A stretch of DNA of 64,000 bases from Mycobacterium sp. Marseille-P9652. Lineage in GTDB: Bacteria; Actinomycetota; Actinomycetes; Mycobacteriales; Mycobacteriaceae. Of the stretch, positions 36,204 through 47,238 are shown one piece after another; within the stretch, counting starts at the first letter, position 1, and each line of letters starts with the position of its first letter. The stretch covers positions 186,001 through 250,000 of the forward strand of contig NZ_CACRUY010000002.1 in assembly GCF_902652685.1 (NCBI RefSeq). The letters run 5' to 3'. Both the position numbers and the translations under genes were made by a program. A model generated the notes under the pieces. That model was given only the letters and a program-made list of their open reading frames with translations, was not told the origin of the DNA and made no database searches.

Positions 36204-38270
36204 ATGACCGTTGCCCGCCCCGCGGATGTCGGCGAGGCCGCGCGAACCGCGCCGGCCGCGCGCCGCGCGCCCGTGTGGCCGCTGCTCACCGGCGTCGCCG
36301 TGCTGGCCGGCTGCACCGCGGCCGGCCTGGGTTCGCTGTCCCTGGCCGACGCGCTGACCGCCACCGGCCTGCCCAACCCGGGGCCGGTCACCACGCTGGG
36401 GCTGCCGTTCGTCCGCGCCGCCGGGGAGATCGCCGCGGTGCTGGCGGTGGGGTCGTTCCTCTTCGCGGCCTTCCTGGTGCCCCCGCAACGCAACGGAATC
36501 CTCGACGCGGGCGGCTACCGCGCGCTGCGGCTGGGCACGGTGGCGTCGGGGGCGTGGGCCGTGTGCGCCGCCCTGCTGGTCCCCCTGACCATCTCCGACG
36601 TCTCCGGTCAGCGACTGGTCGACCACCTCAATCCGGCGCAGCTCTGGTCGCTCGCCGGCCTGGTCAACACGGCCTCGGCGTGGCGCTGGACCGCCGCGCT
36701 TGCCGCGGTCGTCGCGGTCGCCAGCAGGCCGGTGCTGCGCTGGTCCTGGACGCCCCTGCTGCTGCTCGGGTCGATCGTCACGCTGGTTCCGCTCGGGCTG
36801 ACCGGCCACTCGTCGGCCGGCGGCTCCCACGACCTGGGCACCAACGCCCTGCTGATCCACCTCGTCGCCGCGAGCCTGTGGGCCGGCGGGCTGCTCGCGC
36901 TGCTCGCCCACGCGCTGCGGGCCGGCGACCACCTCGGCCTGGCGACGCGGCGCTTCTCCGCCCTCGCGCTGTGGTGCTGGGTCGCGATGGCGCTCAGCGG
37001 CGTGGTGAACGCGCTGGTGCGCGTCTTCCCGTCCGACCTGCTGACCACCGCCTACGGGCGCCTGGTGGTGGCCAAGATCGTCGCGCTGTCCGCGCTGGGC
37101 GTCCTCGGCTGGCGCCAGCGGCGCTCGGCGGTCGCCGCCCTGGGATCGGACGGGGCCGGCGGCCGCCGGGTCCTGATCCGGCTCGCCGCGGTCGAGGCGG
37201 CGATCTTCGGGATCACCTTCGGCGTCGCGGTCGGCCTCGGCCGCACCCCGCCGCCGCCGCCGCCGAACCGGCTGCCGTCCATCCCGGAGGCCGAGATCGG
37301 CTACGACTTCGACGGACCGCCGACCGTCGCGCGCATCCTGTTCGACTGGCGCTTCGACCTCATCTTCGGGACGGCCGCCATCGTGCTCGCCGCGCTCTAC
37401 GTGGCCGGCGTGGTGCGGCTGCGCCGCCGCGGCGACAGCTGGCCGCCCGGCCGGACCGCGGCCTGGCTGCTCGGCTGCCTGACGCTGCTGTTCGTGACGT
37501 CGTCGGGCGTCGGGCGCTACATGCCGGCGATGTTCAGCGTGCACATGATCGCCCACATGGGGCTGTCGATGCTGGCCCCGATCCTGTTGGTGCTCGGCGC
37601 CCCGGTCAGCCTGGCGCTGCGGGCACTGCCCGCGGCGGGTCGCGACGATCCGCCCGGCATGCGGGAGTGGCTGCTGGCCGCGCTGCACAGCCGCTACTCG
37701 CGGTTCATCACCAACCCGGTGGTCGCCACCGTGCTGTTCATCGCCGGCTTCTACGGGCTCTACCTGTCGAACCTGTTCGACACCGCGGTCAGCAGCCACG
37801 CCGGGCACCTGGCGATGAACATCCACTTCCTGCTCAGCGGGTACGTGTTCTATTGGATCGTCATCGGCGTCGACCCCACGCCGCGTCCGATCCCGCCGCT
37901 GGCCAAGGTGGGCGTCGTGTTCGCGTCGCTGCCCCTGCACGCGTTCTTCGGGGTGGTCCTGATGGGCACCCGGACGGTGCTCGGGGCGGCCTATTACCGA
38001 TCGCTTGGCCTGAGCTGGCACACCGACCTGCTCGGCGACCAGCGCCTGGGCGGGGGGATCGCGTGGGCGGCGGGCGAGGTGCCGCTGGTCATCGTCATGC
38101 TCGCGCTGCTGGTGCAGTGGGCCCGCAGCGACAATCGGACCGCCCGGCGGCTGGACCGCGCCGCCGACCGCGACGACGACGCCGAACTGGCCGCGTACAA
38201 CGCGATGCTGGCCCACCTGGCGCGGGGCGAAGCGCGGCGTGAACAGGACGAGCAGACCGCGTCCGGTTAG
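36204..38270 (+). CDS. CopD-CtaG fusion membrane protein (copper import / cytochrome oxidase assembly), Rv0102-like
   Basis: A 688-residue polytopic protein. The N-terminal part (to ~340) has eight or so helices of the CopD copper-resistance family with GHSSAGGSHDLGTN and a conserved HLVAASLWAGGL segment. The C-terminal part is a caa3_CtaG domain, with histidines in MFSVHMIAHMGLSMLAP, SSHAGHLAMNIHFLLSG and SLPLHAFFG. A proline stretch (PPPPPPN) links them. The fusion resembles M. tuberculosis Rv0102. It probably handles copper for cytochrome c oxidase. Its stop overlaps the convergent yoeB stop by 3 bp. Confidence 0.88.
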   Translation: MTVARPADVGEAARTAPAARRAPVWPLLTGVAVLAGCTAAGLGSLSLADALTATGLPNPGPVTTLGLPFVRAAGEIAAVLAVGSFLFAAFLVPPQRNGILDAGGYRALRLGTVASGAWAVCAALLVPLTISDVSGQRLVDHLNPAQLWSLAGLVNTASAWRWTAALAAVVAVASRPVLRWSWTPLLLLGSIVTLVPLGLTGHSSAGGSHDLGTNALLIHLVAASLWAGGLLALLAHALRAGDHLGLATRRFSALALWCWVAMALSGVVNALVRVFPSDLLTTAYGRLVVAKIVALSALGVLGWRQRRSAVAALGSDGAGGRRVLIRLAAVEAAIFGITFGVAVGLGRTPPPPPPNRLPSIPEAEIGYDFDGPPTVARILFDWRFDLIFGTAAIVLAALYVAGVVRLRRRGDSWPPGRTAAWLLGCLTLLFVTSSGVGRYMPAMFSVHMIAHMGLSMLAPILLVLGAPVSLALRALPAAGRDDPPGMREWLLAALHSRYSRFITNPVVATVLFIAGFYGLYLSNLFDTAVSSHAGHLAMNIHFLLSGYVFYWIVIGVDPTPRPIPPLAKVGVVFASLPLHAFFGVVLMGTRTVLGAAYYRSLGLSWHTDLLGDQRLGGGIAWAAGEVPLVIVMLALLVQWARSDNRTARRLDRAADRDDDAELAAYNAMLAHLARGEARREQDEQTASG

Positions 38271-38524
38271 GTGTAGTGATACCTGGCCTGGAGGATCTGC
38301 AGGTCATTTCCGACGACGCGGTAGACGAGTCGGTGCTCCTGGGTGATCCGCCGAGACCAGGCGCCGACCAGCCCGTACTTCAACGGCTCCGGCTTGCCGA
38401 TGCCCTCCTGCGGCGACCGGCATGCGTCCGCGATGAGCCTGTTGATCCGCTTGAGCACCGCGCGGTCAGCGGTTTGCCAGTGCTGGTAGTCCTCCCACGC
38501 CTGAGGCGAGAAGACGATGTTCAC
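38267..38524 (-). CDS. yoeB: YoeB-type mRNA interferase toxin (RelE superfamily)
   Basis: An 85-residue toxin. The sequence shows the whole YoeB pattern: FSPQAWEDYQHWQ at the start, LKYGLVGAWSRRITQEHRLVYRV in the middle and a terminal ARYHYT with the catalytic His-Tyr. It cleaves mRNA at the ribosome when free of antitoxin. Its ATG overlaps the antitoxin stop (ATGA), the usual antitoxin-first order. Confidence 0.94.
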   Translation of the reverse strand: MNIVFSPQAWEDYQHWQTADRAVLKRINRLIADACRSPQEGIGKPEPLKYGLVGAWSRRITQEHRLVYRVVGNDLQILQARYHYT

Positions 38525-38766
38525 TCGGCGAGTTCGGCCCGGATTCCGTGGCCCTTGTCCAAGGCCTCGGCGGCGTCGAGGAGCCGGCGGGCGTTCGCCG
38601 GGGAGCTGAACAGGTACGCCGTCTCCTGCCAGGCTTCCCAGTCCTCGGCGGCCATCAGCACTGCGCGGCCGGCCTTTGAGGTGATCTCGACGGGCGTCCG
38701 GTCGGCGTTCACCTTCTCGATCAGGGGGAACAGGTTCCTGCGCGCCTCGCTTGCCGTGATCGCCAC
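38521..38766 (-). CDS. yefM: YefM/Phd-type antitoxin
   Basis: An 81-residue antitoxin: MAITASEARRNLFPLIEKVN is the N-terminal Phd/YefM DNA-binding domain, and the acidic C-terminal tail should wrap YoeB. The GTG at 38766 is chosen because AAGGAGG lies 6-7 nt upstream and the family begins at this residue. It neutralises the toxin and should repress its own promoter at the palindrome just upstream. Confidence 0.93.
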   Translation of the reverse strand: MAITASEARRNLFPLIEKVNADRTPVEITSKAGRAVLMAAEDWEAWQETAYLFSSPANARRLLDAAEALDKGHGIRAELAE

Positions 38767-38782
38767 CGAGGACCTCCTTGCT

Positions 38783-38806
38783 AGTGGTACAAGATACGGT
38801 ACCACT
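38783..38806 (-). promoter_or_regulatory. yefM-yoeB promoter/operator palindrome
   Basis: AGTGGTAC and GTACCACT form perfect 8-bp inverted arms separated by 8 bp, directly upstream of the antitoxin ribosome site. On the reverse strand TATCTT within the centre could be the -10 element, so antitoxin binding would block it. Confidence 0.65.
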
Positions 38807-39023
38807 TGGCCCGGCCCGAGGCGTAAGCCCAAGGCTTTGGGCTGCTTGAAAGTGCGCATGGAAAGCGGGCCCGATCCACAGTCACCGCTTCGTCCACAGG
38901 CTTAGCGCCCGGTCTCGGCTTCATCCGCATTCCGTCGGTGGTGGGGAGCTGAATGGCGGTCGACAGGGCGGTGACGTGTTCACCGAGCCATGACAGAGAA
39001 AAAGAGAAAAGAGGGATCAGCCC

Positions 39024-39500
39024 ATGTTCGAAACACCGCTTACCGTGGTCGGCCACATCGTCAACAACCCAGAGCGCCGTCAGGTCGGCAGCCAGCAGGT
39101 CATGAAGTTCCGGGTGGCCAGCAACTCCCGGCGGCGCACCGCCGACGGCGGCTGGGAGCCGGGCAACTCGCTGTTCATCAACGTGAACTGCTGGGGAAAG
39201 CTCGTCACCGGAGTCGGCGCCGCGATGGGCAAGGGCGCCCCGGTGATCGTGGTGGGCCACGTCTACACCAGCGAGTACGAGGACCGCGACGGGAACCGCC
39301 GCTCGTCGCTGGAGATGCGGGCGACAGCGGTGGGACCGGACGTGTCGCGCGCGATCGTGAGGATAGAAAAGCCCGGATACACGGGTCCGGACGAGACCCC
39401 CGCGCCGCCGGCCGCCGACACGCCTCAGGCCGCTACCGACGACGAGCCGGCCGCCGATGCCGACCCTGCTCAGGGCGACCGGCTGCCACTGTCGGCCTAG
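39024..39500 (+). CDS. ssbB: Second single-stranded DNA-binding protein SsbB, Rv2478c-like
   Basis: A 158-residue protein with an N-terminal OB-fold SSB domain (to ~115) and an acidic Pro/Ala tail. It lacks the canonical C-terminal DDDIPF-type tip (ends RLPLSA), as expected for the non-essential mycobacterial paralogue rather than replicative Ssb. The ATG follows AAGAGGGATC. The family takes part in recombination or stress DNA metabolism rather than bulk replication. Confidence 0.9.
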   Translation: MFETPLTVVGHIVNNPERRQVGSQQVMKFRVASNSRRRTADGGWEPGNSLFINVNCWGKLVTGVGAAMGKGAPVIVVGHVYTSEYEDRDGNRRSSLEMRATAVGPDVSRAIVRIEKPGYTGPDETPAPPAADTPQAATDDEPAADADPAQGDRLPLSA

Positions 39501-39577
39501 CCGCTTCGCGGCGGTGCCTAGGATGGTTCGCGAGATCACTAAACGAGATCACCTGACCAGAAAGGCGATACCGCGGC

Positions 39578-41254
39578 ATGGCTGAGTTCATCTACACGAT
39601 GAAGAAGGTCCGCAAGGCGCACGGCGACAAGGTGATCCTGGACGACGTCACGTTGAGTTTCTATCCGGGAGCCAAGATCGGTGTCGTCGGCCCCAACGGC
39701 GCCGGCAAGTCGAGCGTCTTGCGGATCATGGCCGGTCTGGACAAGCCGAACAACGGCGAGGCGTTCCTGGCGACGGGCGCGACGGTCGGCATCCTCCAGC
39801 AGGAGCCCCCGCTCAACGAGGAGAAGACCGTCCGCGGCAACGTCGAAGAGGGGCTGGGCGAGATCAAGGTCAAGCTCGACCGGTTCAACGAGGTCGCCGA
39901 GCTGATGGCCACCGACTACTCCGACGAGCTGATGGAGGAGATGGGCCGGCTCCAGGAGGACCTCGACCACGCCGACGCGTGGGACCTCGACTCGCAGCTC
40001 GAGCAGGCCATGGACGCGCTGCGCTGCCCGCCGCCGGACGAGCCCGTGAAGAACCTGTCCGGTGGTGAGCGCCGCCGCGTCGCGCTGTGCAAGCTGCTGC
40101 TCTCCAAGCCCGACCTTCTGCTGCTCGACGAGCCGACCAACCACCTGGATGCCGAGAGCGTGCAGTGGCTCGAGCAGCACCTGGCCGCCTACGCGGGCGC
40201 GGTGCTGGCGGTCACCCACGACCGGTACTTCCTGGACAACGTCGCCCAGTGGATCCTCGAACTGGACCGCGGCCGGGCGTATCCCTACGAGGGCAACTAC
40301 TCGACCTATCTGGAGAAGAAGGCCGAGCGGCTGTCGGTGCAGGGCCGCAAGGACGCCAAGCTGCAGAAGCGGCTGACCGAGGAATTGGCCTGGGTCCGGT
40401 CGGGGGCCAAGGCGCGCCAGGCCAAGAGCAAGGCGCGCCTGCAGCGCTACGAGGAGATGGTCGCCGAGGCGGAGAAGACGCGCAAGCTCGACTTTGAGGA
40501 GATCCAGATCCCGGTCGGCCCGCGGCTGGGCAACGTGGTGGTCGAGGTCGAACACCTGGACAAGGGGTTCGGCGGGCGCACCCTGATCAAGGACCTGTCG
40601 TTCACCCTGCCGCGCAACGGCATCGTCGGTGTCATCGGCCCCAACGGGGTCGGCAAGACGACGCTGTTCAAGACGATCGTCGGGCTCGAGCAGCCGGACA
40701 GCGGCACGGTCAAGGTCGGGGAGACCGTGAAGCTCAGCTACGTCGACCAGGCCCGTGCCGGCATCGACCCCAAGAAGACCGTGTGGGAGGTCGTCTCGGA
40801 CGGGCTGGACTACATCGAGGTGGGCCACACCGAGGTGCCGTCCCGCGCCTACGTCTCGGCGTTCGGGTTCAAGGGCCCCGACCAGCAGAAGCCGGCGGGC
40901 GTGCTGTCGGGTGGCGAGCGCAACCGGCTGAACCTGGCGCTCACCCTCAAGCAGGGCGGAAACCTCATCCTGCTCGACGAGCCGACCAACGACCTCGACG
41001 TCGAAACCCTGAGCTCGCTGGAGAACGCGCTGGTGAACTTCCCGGGCTGCGCGGTGGTCATCTCGCACGACCGCTGGTTCCTCGACCGCACGTGCACGCA
41101 CATCCTGGCGTGGGAGGGCGACGAGGACAACGAGGCCAAGTGGTTCTGGTTCGAGGGCAACTTCGGGGCGTACGAGGAGAACAAGGTCGAACGGCTCGGA
41201 GCGGAAGCCGCCCGTCCGCACCGAGTGACCCACCGCAAGCTGACGCGCGACTAA
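39578..41254 (+). CDS. ettA: ABC-F translational throttle ATPase EttA, Rv2477c-like
   Basis: A 558-residue soluble protein with two ABC ATPase domains. Walker A motifs are GPNGAGKSS and GPNGVGKTT, ABC signatures LSGGERRR and LSGGERNR, and Walker B LLLLDEPTNHLD and LILLDEPTNDLD. The arm and P-site tRNA-interaction-motif region between and inside the domains is typical of EttA. It has no membrane segments. It binds the ribosomal E site and couples elongation to ATP levels. Confidence 0.95.
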   Translation: MAEFIYTMKKVRKAHGDKVILDDVTLSFYPGAKIGVVGPNGAGKSSVLRIMAGLDKPNNGEAFLATGATVGILQQEPPLNEEKTVRGNVEEGLGEIKVKLDRFNEVAELMATDYSDELMEEMGRLQEDLDHADAWDLDSQLEQAMDALRCPPPDEPVKNLSGGERRRVALCKLLLSKPDLLLLDEPTNHLDAESVQWLEQHLAAYAGAVLAVTHDRYFLDNVAQWILELDRGRAYPYEGNYSTYLEKKAERLSVQGRKDAKLQKRLTEELAWVRSGAKARQAKSKARLQRYEEMVAEAEKTRKLDFEEIQIPVGPRLGNVVVEVEHLDKGFGGRTLIKDLSFTLPRNGIVGVIGPNGVGKTTLFKTIVGLEQPDSGTVKVGETVKLSYVDQARAGIDPKKTVWEVVSDGLDYIEVGHTEVPSRAYVSAFGFKGPDQQKPAGVLSGGERNRLNLALTLKQGGNLILLDEPTNDLDVETLSSLENALVNFPGCAVVISHDRWFLDRTCTHILAWEGDEDNEAKWFWFEGNFGAYEENKVERLGAEAARPHRVTHRKLTRD

Positions 41255-41330
41255 GGTCAGCTGTGCCGCGCCCGGCGAAGGGAGTGGCCGACTGAGCAGC
41301 GTGGCACCGTCGTGAGTTGGGAGCATCGGC

Positions 41331-44300
41331 ATGACGATCGATCCGGGGGCTAGACAGGATCTCAAGCCGTGGACCGCCTTCATCCGGCAGCAGGACATTC
41401 CCGACTGGATCGTCAACGCCTACGTCGAGAGCTACCGCGGCCCGCACACCAACGAACCCGGGGCTGCCACCGGGCCGATCGACCTGACCGTCCCCACCGC
41501 GATCGTCAGCCCCGGCATGCTGAGCGCCCACTACCTGCTCGGCGAGCACCGGCCGGGAGGCGAGAGCCGCGTCGCCGTCTATCCCGCTGACGATCCCGCC
41601 GGCTTCGGGCCGGCCCTGCAGGTCGTCACCGAGCACGGCGGCATGCTGATGGACTCGGTCACCGTGCTGCTGCACCGGCTCGGCGTCCCCTACACGGCCA
41701 TCATGACCCCGGTGTTCGAGGTGCACCGCGGCGAGACCGGTGAGCTGGTCAGCGTCGAGCCCAAGCCGTCGGGCGCGTCGCAGTACGCGGGCGAGGCGTG
41801 GATCCACGTGCAGCTGTCGCCCTCGGTCGACGGCAAAGGGCTGACGGAAATCGAACGCCTGCTGCCCAAGGTGCTGGCCGACGTGCAACAGGTCGCCAGC
41901 GACGCCTCGGCGCTGATCTCCTCCCTCTGCGACCTCGCCACCGAGGTCGACGCGAACGACGGCGATCGCTTCGCGGCGCCCGACCGTGACGACGTCGCCG
42001 CGCTGCTGCGCTGGCTGGCCGACGGAAACTTCCTGCTGCTGGGCTACCAGCGGTGCGTTGTGCACGGCGGCGTCGTGTCCGGTGACGGTTCCCCCGGCCT
42101 GGGGGTGCTGCGCACCCGCACCGGCTCGCGTCCCCGGTTGACCGACGACGACCGGCTGTTGGTGCTGGCCCAGTCGGTGGTGGGCAGCTACCTGCGCTAC
42201 GGCGCCTACCCGTACGCGATCGCCGTCCGGGAGAACGAGGGTGACGGCGGCGTGGTCGAGCACCGGTTCGTCGGCCTGTTCACGGTCGCGGCGATGAACG
42301 CCGACGTCCTCGAGATCCCGATGATCTCGCGGCGGGTGCGCGAGGCGCTCGCGATGGCCGACAGCGACCCCATTCACCCCGGCCAGCTGCTGCTCGACGT
42401 CATCCAGACCGTTCCGCGCTCGGAGCTGTTCACGCTCAGCGCCGAACGGCTCCTGGCGATGGCCAAGGCCGTCGTGGACCTGGGGTCCCAGCGGCGCGCG
42501 CTGCTATTCCTGCGCGCCGACCGGCTGCAGTACTTCGTGTCCTGCCTCGTCTACCTGCCCCGCGACCGCTACACCACCCAGGTGCGGCTGCAGATCGAGG
42601 ACATCCTCGTCCGCGAATTCGGCGGCACCCGGCTGGAATTCACCGCCCGCGTCACCGAATCGCCCTGGGCCCTCATGCATTTCATGGTCCGGCTGCCGGA
42701 AGACGCGGCGCCCGTCGACGTCTCGGAGGAGAACCGCGCCCGCATCCAGGGGCTGCTGACCGAGGCCGCGCGCACCTGGACCGACCGGCTCATCAGCGCC
42801 GCCGCCCACCTTTCGAAAGGCGCGGTGTCCCACGCCGAGGCCGAGCACTACGCCGGCGCCTTCTCCGAGGTCTACAAGCAGGCCGTCACCCCCGACGAGG
42901 CCATCGACCACATCGCGATCATCGAAGGGCTGCAAGACGATTCGGTCAAGCTGGTGTTCGCCGACCGCGGTGGTGAGGGCGCCGCGCAGCTGACCTGGTT
43001 CCTCGGCGGGCGAACCGCCTCGCTGAGCCAGCTGCTGCCCATGCTGCAGAGCATGGGCGTCGTGGTGCTCGAGGAGCGACCGTTCACGGTGACGCGGCCC
43101 GACGGGCTGCCGGTGTGGATCTACCAGTTCAAGATCCAACCGCACCCGACCATTCCGGCCGCGGCGACGACCGACGAGCGCGAGGCCACCGCGCAGCGAT
43201 TCGCCGAGGCGGTGACTGCGATCTGGCAGGGCCGCGTCGAGGTCGACCGGTTCAACGAGCTGGTCATGCGCGCGCGGCTGACCTGGCAGCAGGTGGTCCT
43301 GCTGCGCGCCTACGCGAAATACCTTCGGCAAGCCGGCTTTCCGTACAGCCAGTCCTACATCGAGTCGGTGCTCAACGAACACCCCTCGACCGCACGGTCA
43401 CTGGTCACGCTGTTCGAGGCGCTCTTTGATCCCGGGCCCGACCGCTCGCAGGCCAGCCGGAACGCCCAGGCGGCCGCCGCGCGGGTCGCGGCCGACATCG
43501 ACGCGTTGGTAAGCCTCGACACCGACCGCATCCTGCGCGCGTTCGCCTCCCTGGTGCAGGCCACGCTGCGCACGAATTACTTTGTGACGCGCGAGGGTTC
43601 GGCGCGCAGCCGCGACGTGCTGGCGATCAAGCTGGACGCCCAGCTGATCGACGAGCTTCCGCTGCCGCGGCCCAAGTTCGAGATCTTCGTCTACTCCCCG
43701 CGGGTGGAGGGCGTGCACCTGCGGTTCGGCCCGGTCGCGCGCGGCGGCCTGCGCTGGTCGGACCGCCGCGACGACTTCCGCACCGAAATCCTGGGACTGG
43801 TCAAGGCGCAGGCGGTGAAGAACGCCGTCATCGTGCCCGTCGGCGCCAAGGGCGGATTCGTCGTGAAGCGGCCGCCCATGGCCACCGGCGACGCCGCCGC
43901 CGACCGCGACGCCATCCGCACCGAGGGCGTCGCCTGCTACCAGCTCTTCATTTCCGGATTGCTCGACGTCACCGACAACGTCGACCACGTGACCGGGAAG
44001 GTCAGCCCCCCGCCCGAGGTGGTGCGGCGCGACGGCGACGACGCGTACCTGGTCGTGGCCGCCGACAAGGGCACCGCCACGTTCTCCGACATCGCCAACG
44101 ACGTCGCCAAGTCCTACGGGTTCTGGCTGGGCGACGCGTTCGCGTCCGGCGGTTCGGTGGGTTACGACCACAAGGCGATGGGGATCACGGCCAAGGGCGC
44201 GTGGGAGGCCGTCAAGCGCCACTTCAAGGAGATGGGCGTCGACACCCAGACCGAGGACTTCACCGTCGTGGGCGTCGGCGACATGAGCGGGGACGTGTTC

Positions 44301-46178
44301 GGCAACGGCATGCTGCTCTCCAAACACATCCGGCTGATCGCCGCCTTCGACCACCGGCACATCTTCCTCGACCCCGACCCCGACGCGGCCACGTCGTGGG
44401 CGGAACGCCGGCGCATGTTCGACCTGCCGCGGTCCAGCTGGGACGACTACGACAAGTCGCTGATCAGCGAGGGTGGCGGCGTCTACAGCCGCGAACACAA
44501 GGCCATCCCGATCAGCCCGCAGGTGCGCGACGCCCTGGGCATCGACGCGGACGTCGGCGACATGTCGCCGCCCGCCCTGATCAAGGCGATCCTGCAGGCG
44601 CCCGTCGACCTGCTGTTCAACGGCGGCATCGGCACCTACATCAAGGCCGAATCGGAATCCGACGCCGACGTCGGCGACCGCGCCAACGACCCCGTGCGCG
44701 TCAACGCACACCAGGTGCGCGCCAAGGTGATCGGCGAGGGCGGCAACCTCGGCGTGACGGCCCTGGGCCGCGTCGAGTTCGACCTGTCGGGCGGGCGGAT
44801 CAACACCGACGCGATGGACAACTCGGCCGGCGTCGACTGTTCCGACCACGAGGTGAACATCAAGATCCTCATCGACAGGCTGGTCAGCGCCGGCAAGGTC
44901 CGGCCCGAGGAGCGCAAGGACCTGCTCGAGTCGATGACCGACGAGGTCGCCACGCTGGTGCTCACCGACAACGAGGACCAGAACGACCTGATCGGCACCA
45001 GCCGCGCCAACGCCGCCAGCATGCTTCCGGTGCACGCCCGCCAGATCCAGTACCTGGTCGACGAGCGCGGGCTGAACCGCGAACTCGAGGCGTTGCCGTC
45101 GGAGAAGGAGATCCACCGGCGCTCCGAGGCGGGCATCGGCCTCACCTCGCCCGAGCTCTCGACGCTGATGGCGCACGTCAAGCTCGGCCTCAAGGAGGAG
45201 ATGCTGCGCACCGAGCTGCCCGAACAGGACGTGTTCGCCTCCCGGCTGCCCCTGTACTTCCCGACACCGCTGCGGGAGCGGTTCACCCCCGAGATCCGCA
45301 CGCACCAACTGCGCCGCGAGATCGTCACCACGATGCTGATCAACGACCTCGTGGACACCGCGGGCATCAGCTACGCGTTCCGCGTCGCCGAGGACGTCGG
45401 CGTGAACCCCGTCGACGCGGTGCGCACCTACGTCGCCACCGATGCGATCTTCGGGGTGGGCCACATCTGGCGGCGCATCCGCGCGGCGAACCTCCCGGTC
45501 GCGCTGTCGGACCGGCTCACGCTGGACACCCGGCGGCTGATCGACCGCGCCGGGCGCTGGCTGCTGAACTACCGCCCGCAGCCGCTGGCCGTCGGCGCCG
45601 AGATCAACCGGTTCGCCGCCAAGGTCAGGCACCTGACGCCCCGCATGTCGGAGTGGCTGCGCGGCGACGACAAGGCCATCGTCGAGAAGGAGGCCGCCGA
45701 GTTCGTCGAGCAGGGGGCGCCCGCGGACCTGGCCTACCGGGTCGCCGCGGGCCTGTACCGCTTCAGCCTGCTCGACATCATCGACGTCGGCGACATCACC
45801 GAGATCGACGCGGCCGAGGTGGCGGACACCTATTTCGCGCTGATGGACCGGCTCGGCACCGACAGCCTGCTGACGGCGGTCTCCGAGCTCCCGCGCAACG
45901 ATCGCTGGCATTCGTTGGCGCGGTTAGCGATTCGTGACGACATCTACGCCTCGCTGCGGTCGCTGTGCTTCGACGTGCTCGCGGTGGGGGAGCCCGACGA
46001 GAGCGGCGAGGAGAAGATCGCCGAGTGGGAGCACCTGTCGGCCTCCCGGGTGGAACGCGCCCGCCGCACCCTGATGGAGATCCAGGAGAGCGGCGAGAAG
46101 GACCTCGCGACGCTGTCGGTGGCCGCCCGGCAGATCCGCCGCATGACCCGCACCAGCGGACGGGGATCGTCGAGTTGA
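41331..46178 (+). CDS. gdh: Large (L180-type) NAD-dependent glutamate dehydrogenase
   Basis: A 1615-residue enzyme, close to M. tuberculosis Rv2476c (1624). The N-terminal ~700 residues are ACT/helical regulatory domains. The catalytic domain (~710-1250) contains [22 protein letters not shown] (split as GG-LRWSD), [12 protein letters not shown] with the catalytic lysine, [12 protein letters not shown] in the nucleotide fold and GEGGNLGVT. The C-terminal third is helical. It deaminates glutamate to 2-oxoglutarate; in mycobacteria it is controlled through GarA. GGGAG precedes the ATG. Confidence 0.95.
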   Translation: MTIDPGARQDLKPWTAFIRQQDIPDWIVNAYVESYRGPHTNEPGAATGPIDLTVPTAIVSPGMLSAHYLLGEHRPGGESRVAVYPADDPAGFGPALQVVTEHGGMLMDSVTVLLHRLGVPYTAIMTPVFEVHRGETGELVSVEPKPSGASQYAGEAWIHVQLSPSVDGKGLTEIERLLPKVLADVQQVASDASALISSLCDLATEVDANDGDRFAAPDRDDVAALLRWLADGNFLLLGYQRCVVHGGVVSGDGSPGLGVLRTRTGSRPRLTDDDRLLVLAQSVVGSYLRYGAYPYAIAVRENEGDGGVVEHRFVGLFTVAAMNADVLEIPMISRRVREALAMADSDPIHPGQLLLDVIQTVPRSELFTLSAERLLAMAKAVVDLGSQRRALLFLRADRLQYFVSCLVYLPRDRYTTQVRLQIEDILVREFGGTRLEFTARVTESPWALMHFMVRLPEDAAPVDVSEENRARIQGLLTEAARTWTDRLISAAAHLSKGAVSHAEAEHYAGAFSEVYKQAVTPDEAIDHIAIIEGLQDDSVKLVFADRGGEGAAQLTWFLGGRTASLSQLLPMLQSMGVVVLEERPFTVTRPDGLPVWIYQFKIQPHPTIPAAATTDEREATAQRFAEAVTAIWQGRVEVDRFNELVMRARLTWQQVVLLRAYAKYLRQAGFPYSQSYIESVLNEHPSTARSLVTLFEALFDPGPDRSQASRNAQAAAARVAADIDALVSLDTDRILRAFASLVQATLRTNYFVTREGSARSRDVLAIKLDAQLIDELPLPRPKFEIFVYSPRVEGVHLRFGPVARGGLRWSDRRDDFRTEILGLVKAQAVKNAVIVPVGAKGGFVVKRPPMATGDAAADRDAIRTEGVACYQLFISGLLDVTDNVDHVTGKVSPPPEVVRRDGDDAYLVVAADKGTATFSDIANDVAKSYGFWLGDAFASGGSVGYDHKAMGITAKGAWEAVKRHFKEMGVDTQTEDFTVVGVGDMSGDVFGNGMLLSKHIRLIAAFDHRHIFLDPDPDAATSWAERRRMFDLPRSSWDDYDKSLISEGGGVYSREHKAIPISPQVRDALGIDADVGDMSPPALIKAILQAPVDLLFNGGIGTYIKAESESDADVGDRANDPVRVNAHQVRAKVIGEGGNLGVTALGRVEFDLSGGRINTDAMDNSAGVDCSDHEVNIKILIDRLVSAGKVRPEERKDLLESMTDEVATLVLTDNEDQNDLIGTSRANAASMLPVHARQIQYLVDERGLNRELEALPSEKEIHRRSEAGIGLTSPELSTLMAHVKLGLKEEMLRTELPEQDVFASRLPLYFPTPLRERFTPEIRTHQLRREIVTTMLINDLVDTAGISYAFRVAEDVGVNPVDAVRTYVATDAIFGVGHIWRRIRAANLPVALSDRLTLDTRRLIDRAGRWLLNYRPQPLAVGAEINRFAAKVRHLTPRMSEWLRGDDKAIVEKEAAEFVEQGAPADLAYRVAAGLYRFSLLDIIDVGDITEIDAAEVADTYFALMDRLGTDSLLTAVSELPRNDRWHSLARLAIRDDIYASLRSLCFDVLAVGEPDESGEEKIAEWEHLSASRVERARRTLMEIQESGEKDLATLSVAARQIRRMTRTSGRGSSS

Positions 46179-46588
46179 GCACCGGCTTCGTCGCGTCCGT
46201 GCCCGTGCGCTGGTCGGACATCGACATGTACCAGCACGTCAACCACGCCACCATGGTCACCATCCTCGAAGAGGCGCGGGTGCCGTTCCTCTCCGAACCG
46301 TTCGCCGCCGACATCACCACCATCGGCCTGCTGATCGCCGACGTCCGCGTCACGTACAAAGACCAACTGCGCCTTGCCGATTCGCCGCTGCAGGTGACCA
46401 TCTGGACCAAGCGGCTGCGCGCGGTCGACTTCACCCTGGGCTACGAGGTGCGTTCGATCAACGCCGATCCGCAATCGAAGCCCGCCGTCATCGCGGAGTC
46501 ACAACTGGCCGCCGTCCACATCGAAGAGCAACGGCTGGTGCGGCTTTCGCCCGTCCACCGGGAATATCTGCAACGGTGGCTCCGGTAG
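46175..46588 (+). CDS. Hotdog-fold acyl-CoA thioesterase, Rv2475c-like
   Basis: A 137-residue 4HBT thioesterase: [24 protein letters not shown] carries the catalytic Asp and the helix of the hotdog. A TTG start overlapping the gdh stop (TTGA) gives the length of Rv2475c. It is likely translated by coupling with gdh. Substrate unknown. Its end overlaps the next gene by 13 bp. Confidence 0.88.
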   Translation: MSTGFVASVPVRWSDIDMYQHVNHATMVTILEEARVPFLSEPFAADITTIGLLIADVRVTYKDQLRLADSPLQVTIWTKRLRAVDFTLGYEVRSINADPQSKPAVIAESQLAAVHIEEQRLVRLSPVHREYLQRWLR

Positions 46589-47235
46589 GCGAGCGCGGGT
46601 TGTGGCTGGGCCCGGAATCGCGGGCCGCCCACCGCGCCGACCTCGCGGCGTTCGTCGACCGCGCGCTGCGGCTCGACGACGCCGCCGTGGTCCGCCTCCG
46701 TGCCCGCTCCGACGAGCTCGTCACCGCCTGGGTGGCAACGGGATTCGACGCGCTGGCCAGCCGGGTGGTCGCCGGTTCGTTGCGGCCCGGCGACACGTCG
46801 GTGGCCGCCGACGCGCTGGGGCGCGGCCTGGCCGCGATGGACGAGGCCGGCTACGTCGATCTGGGGTTTGCGATGGATTCCGCGTGGCGCGGCGTGCTGC
46901 CCCCGGAATCGGGTTTCGTTCACCTGGACGACGTGCCCGCCGAGGTGATGGCCGACCTGGCGCAGCGGGGTACCCGACTTGCCAAGGAGCACAGCAGCTC
47001 TCACGGCCCGCCCGCCTCGCTGCTGGATCAGGAGGTCATTCGGGTGAGCTCCGCCGGCGAGACGGTGGGGCTGCCGATGCGGTGCGTATTCGCCCTGACG
47101 GCAATGGGTTTCCTCCCGGCCGACGGCACCGGCGACCTGATCCGGGTCCGGGTGCTGCCGACGTGGTTGCGCCTGGACGCGCGGTTCGGCTCGGTATACC
47201 GCCGGCGCGGCGACCCGGCGCTGGTGCTGCGCTGA
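46576..47235 (+). CDS. Conserved hypothetical protein, Rv2474c-like
   Basis: A 219-residue soluble protein with a GTG start inside the end of the thioesterase gene, so part of the gdh operon. It is helical and Ala/Arg/Asp-rich with no membrane segment and no catalytic motif I recognise. The family appears confined to mycobacteria and close relatives by my recollection. Function unknown. Confidence 0.82.
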   Translation: MAPVGERGLWLGPESRAAHRADLAAFVDRALRLDDAAVVRLRARSDELVTAWVATGFDALASRVVAGSLRPGDTSVAADALGRGLAAMDEAGYVDLGFAMDSAWRGVLPPESGFVHLDDVPAEVMADLAQRGTRLAKEHSSSHGPPASLLDQEVIRVSSAGETVGLPMRCVFALTAMGFLPADGTGDLIRVRVLPTWLRLDARFGSVYRRRGDPALVLR

Positions 47236-47238
47236 GGG

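Noticed and set aside
36144-38216. 690-codon minus-strand open frame over copD-ctaG
   Set aside because: His/Gln/Arg-rich shadow without domain features; the plus-strand membrane protein explains the region.
43398-45911. 837-codon open frame on the minus strand inside gdh
   Set aside because: It mirrors the gdh coding frame in GC-rich DNA, has low-complexity Asp/Val/Arg composition and no recognisable domain. gdh itself is fully supported.
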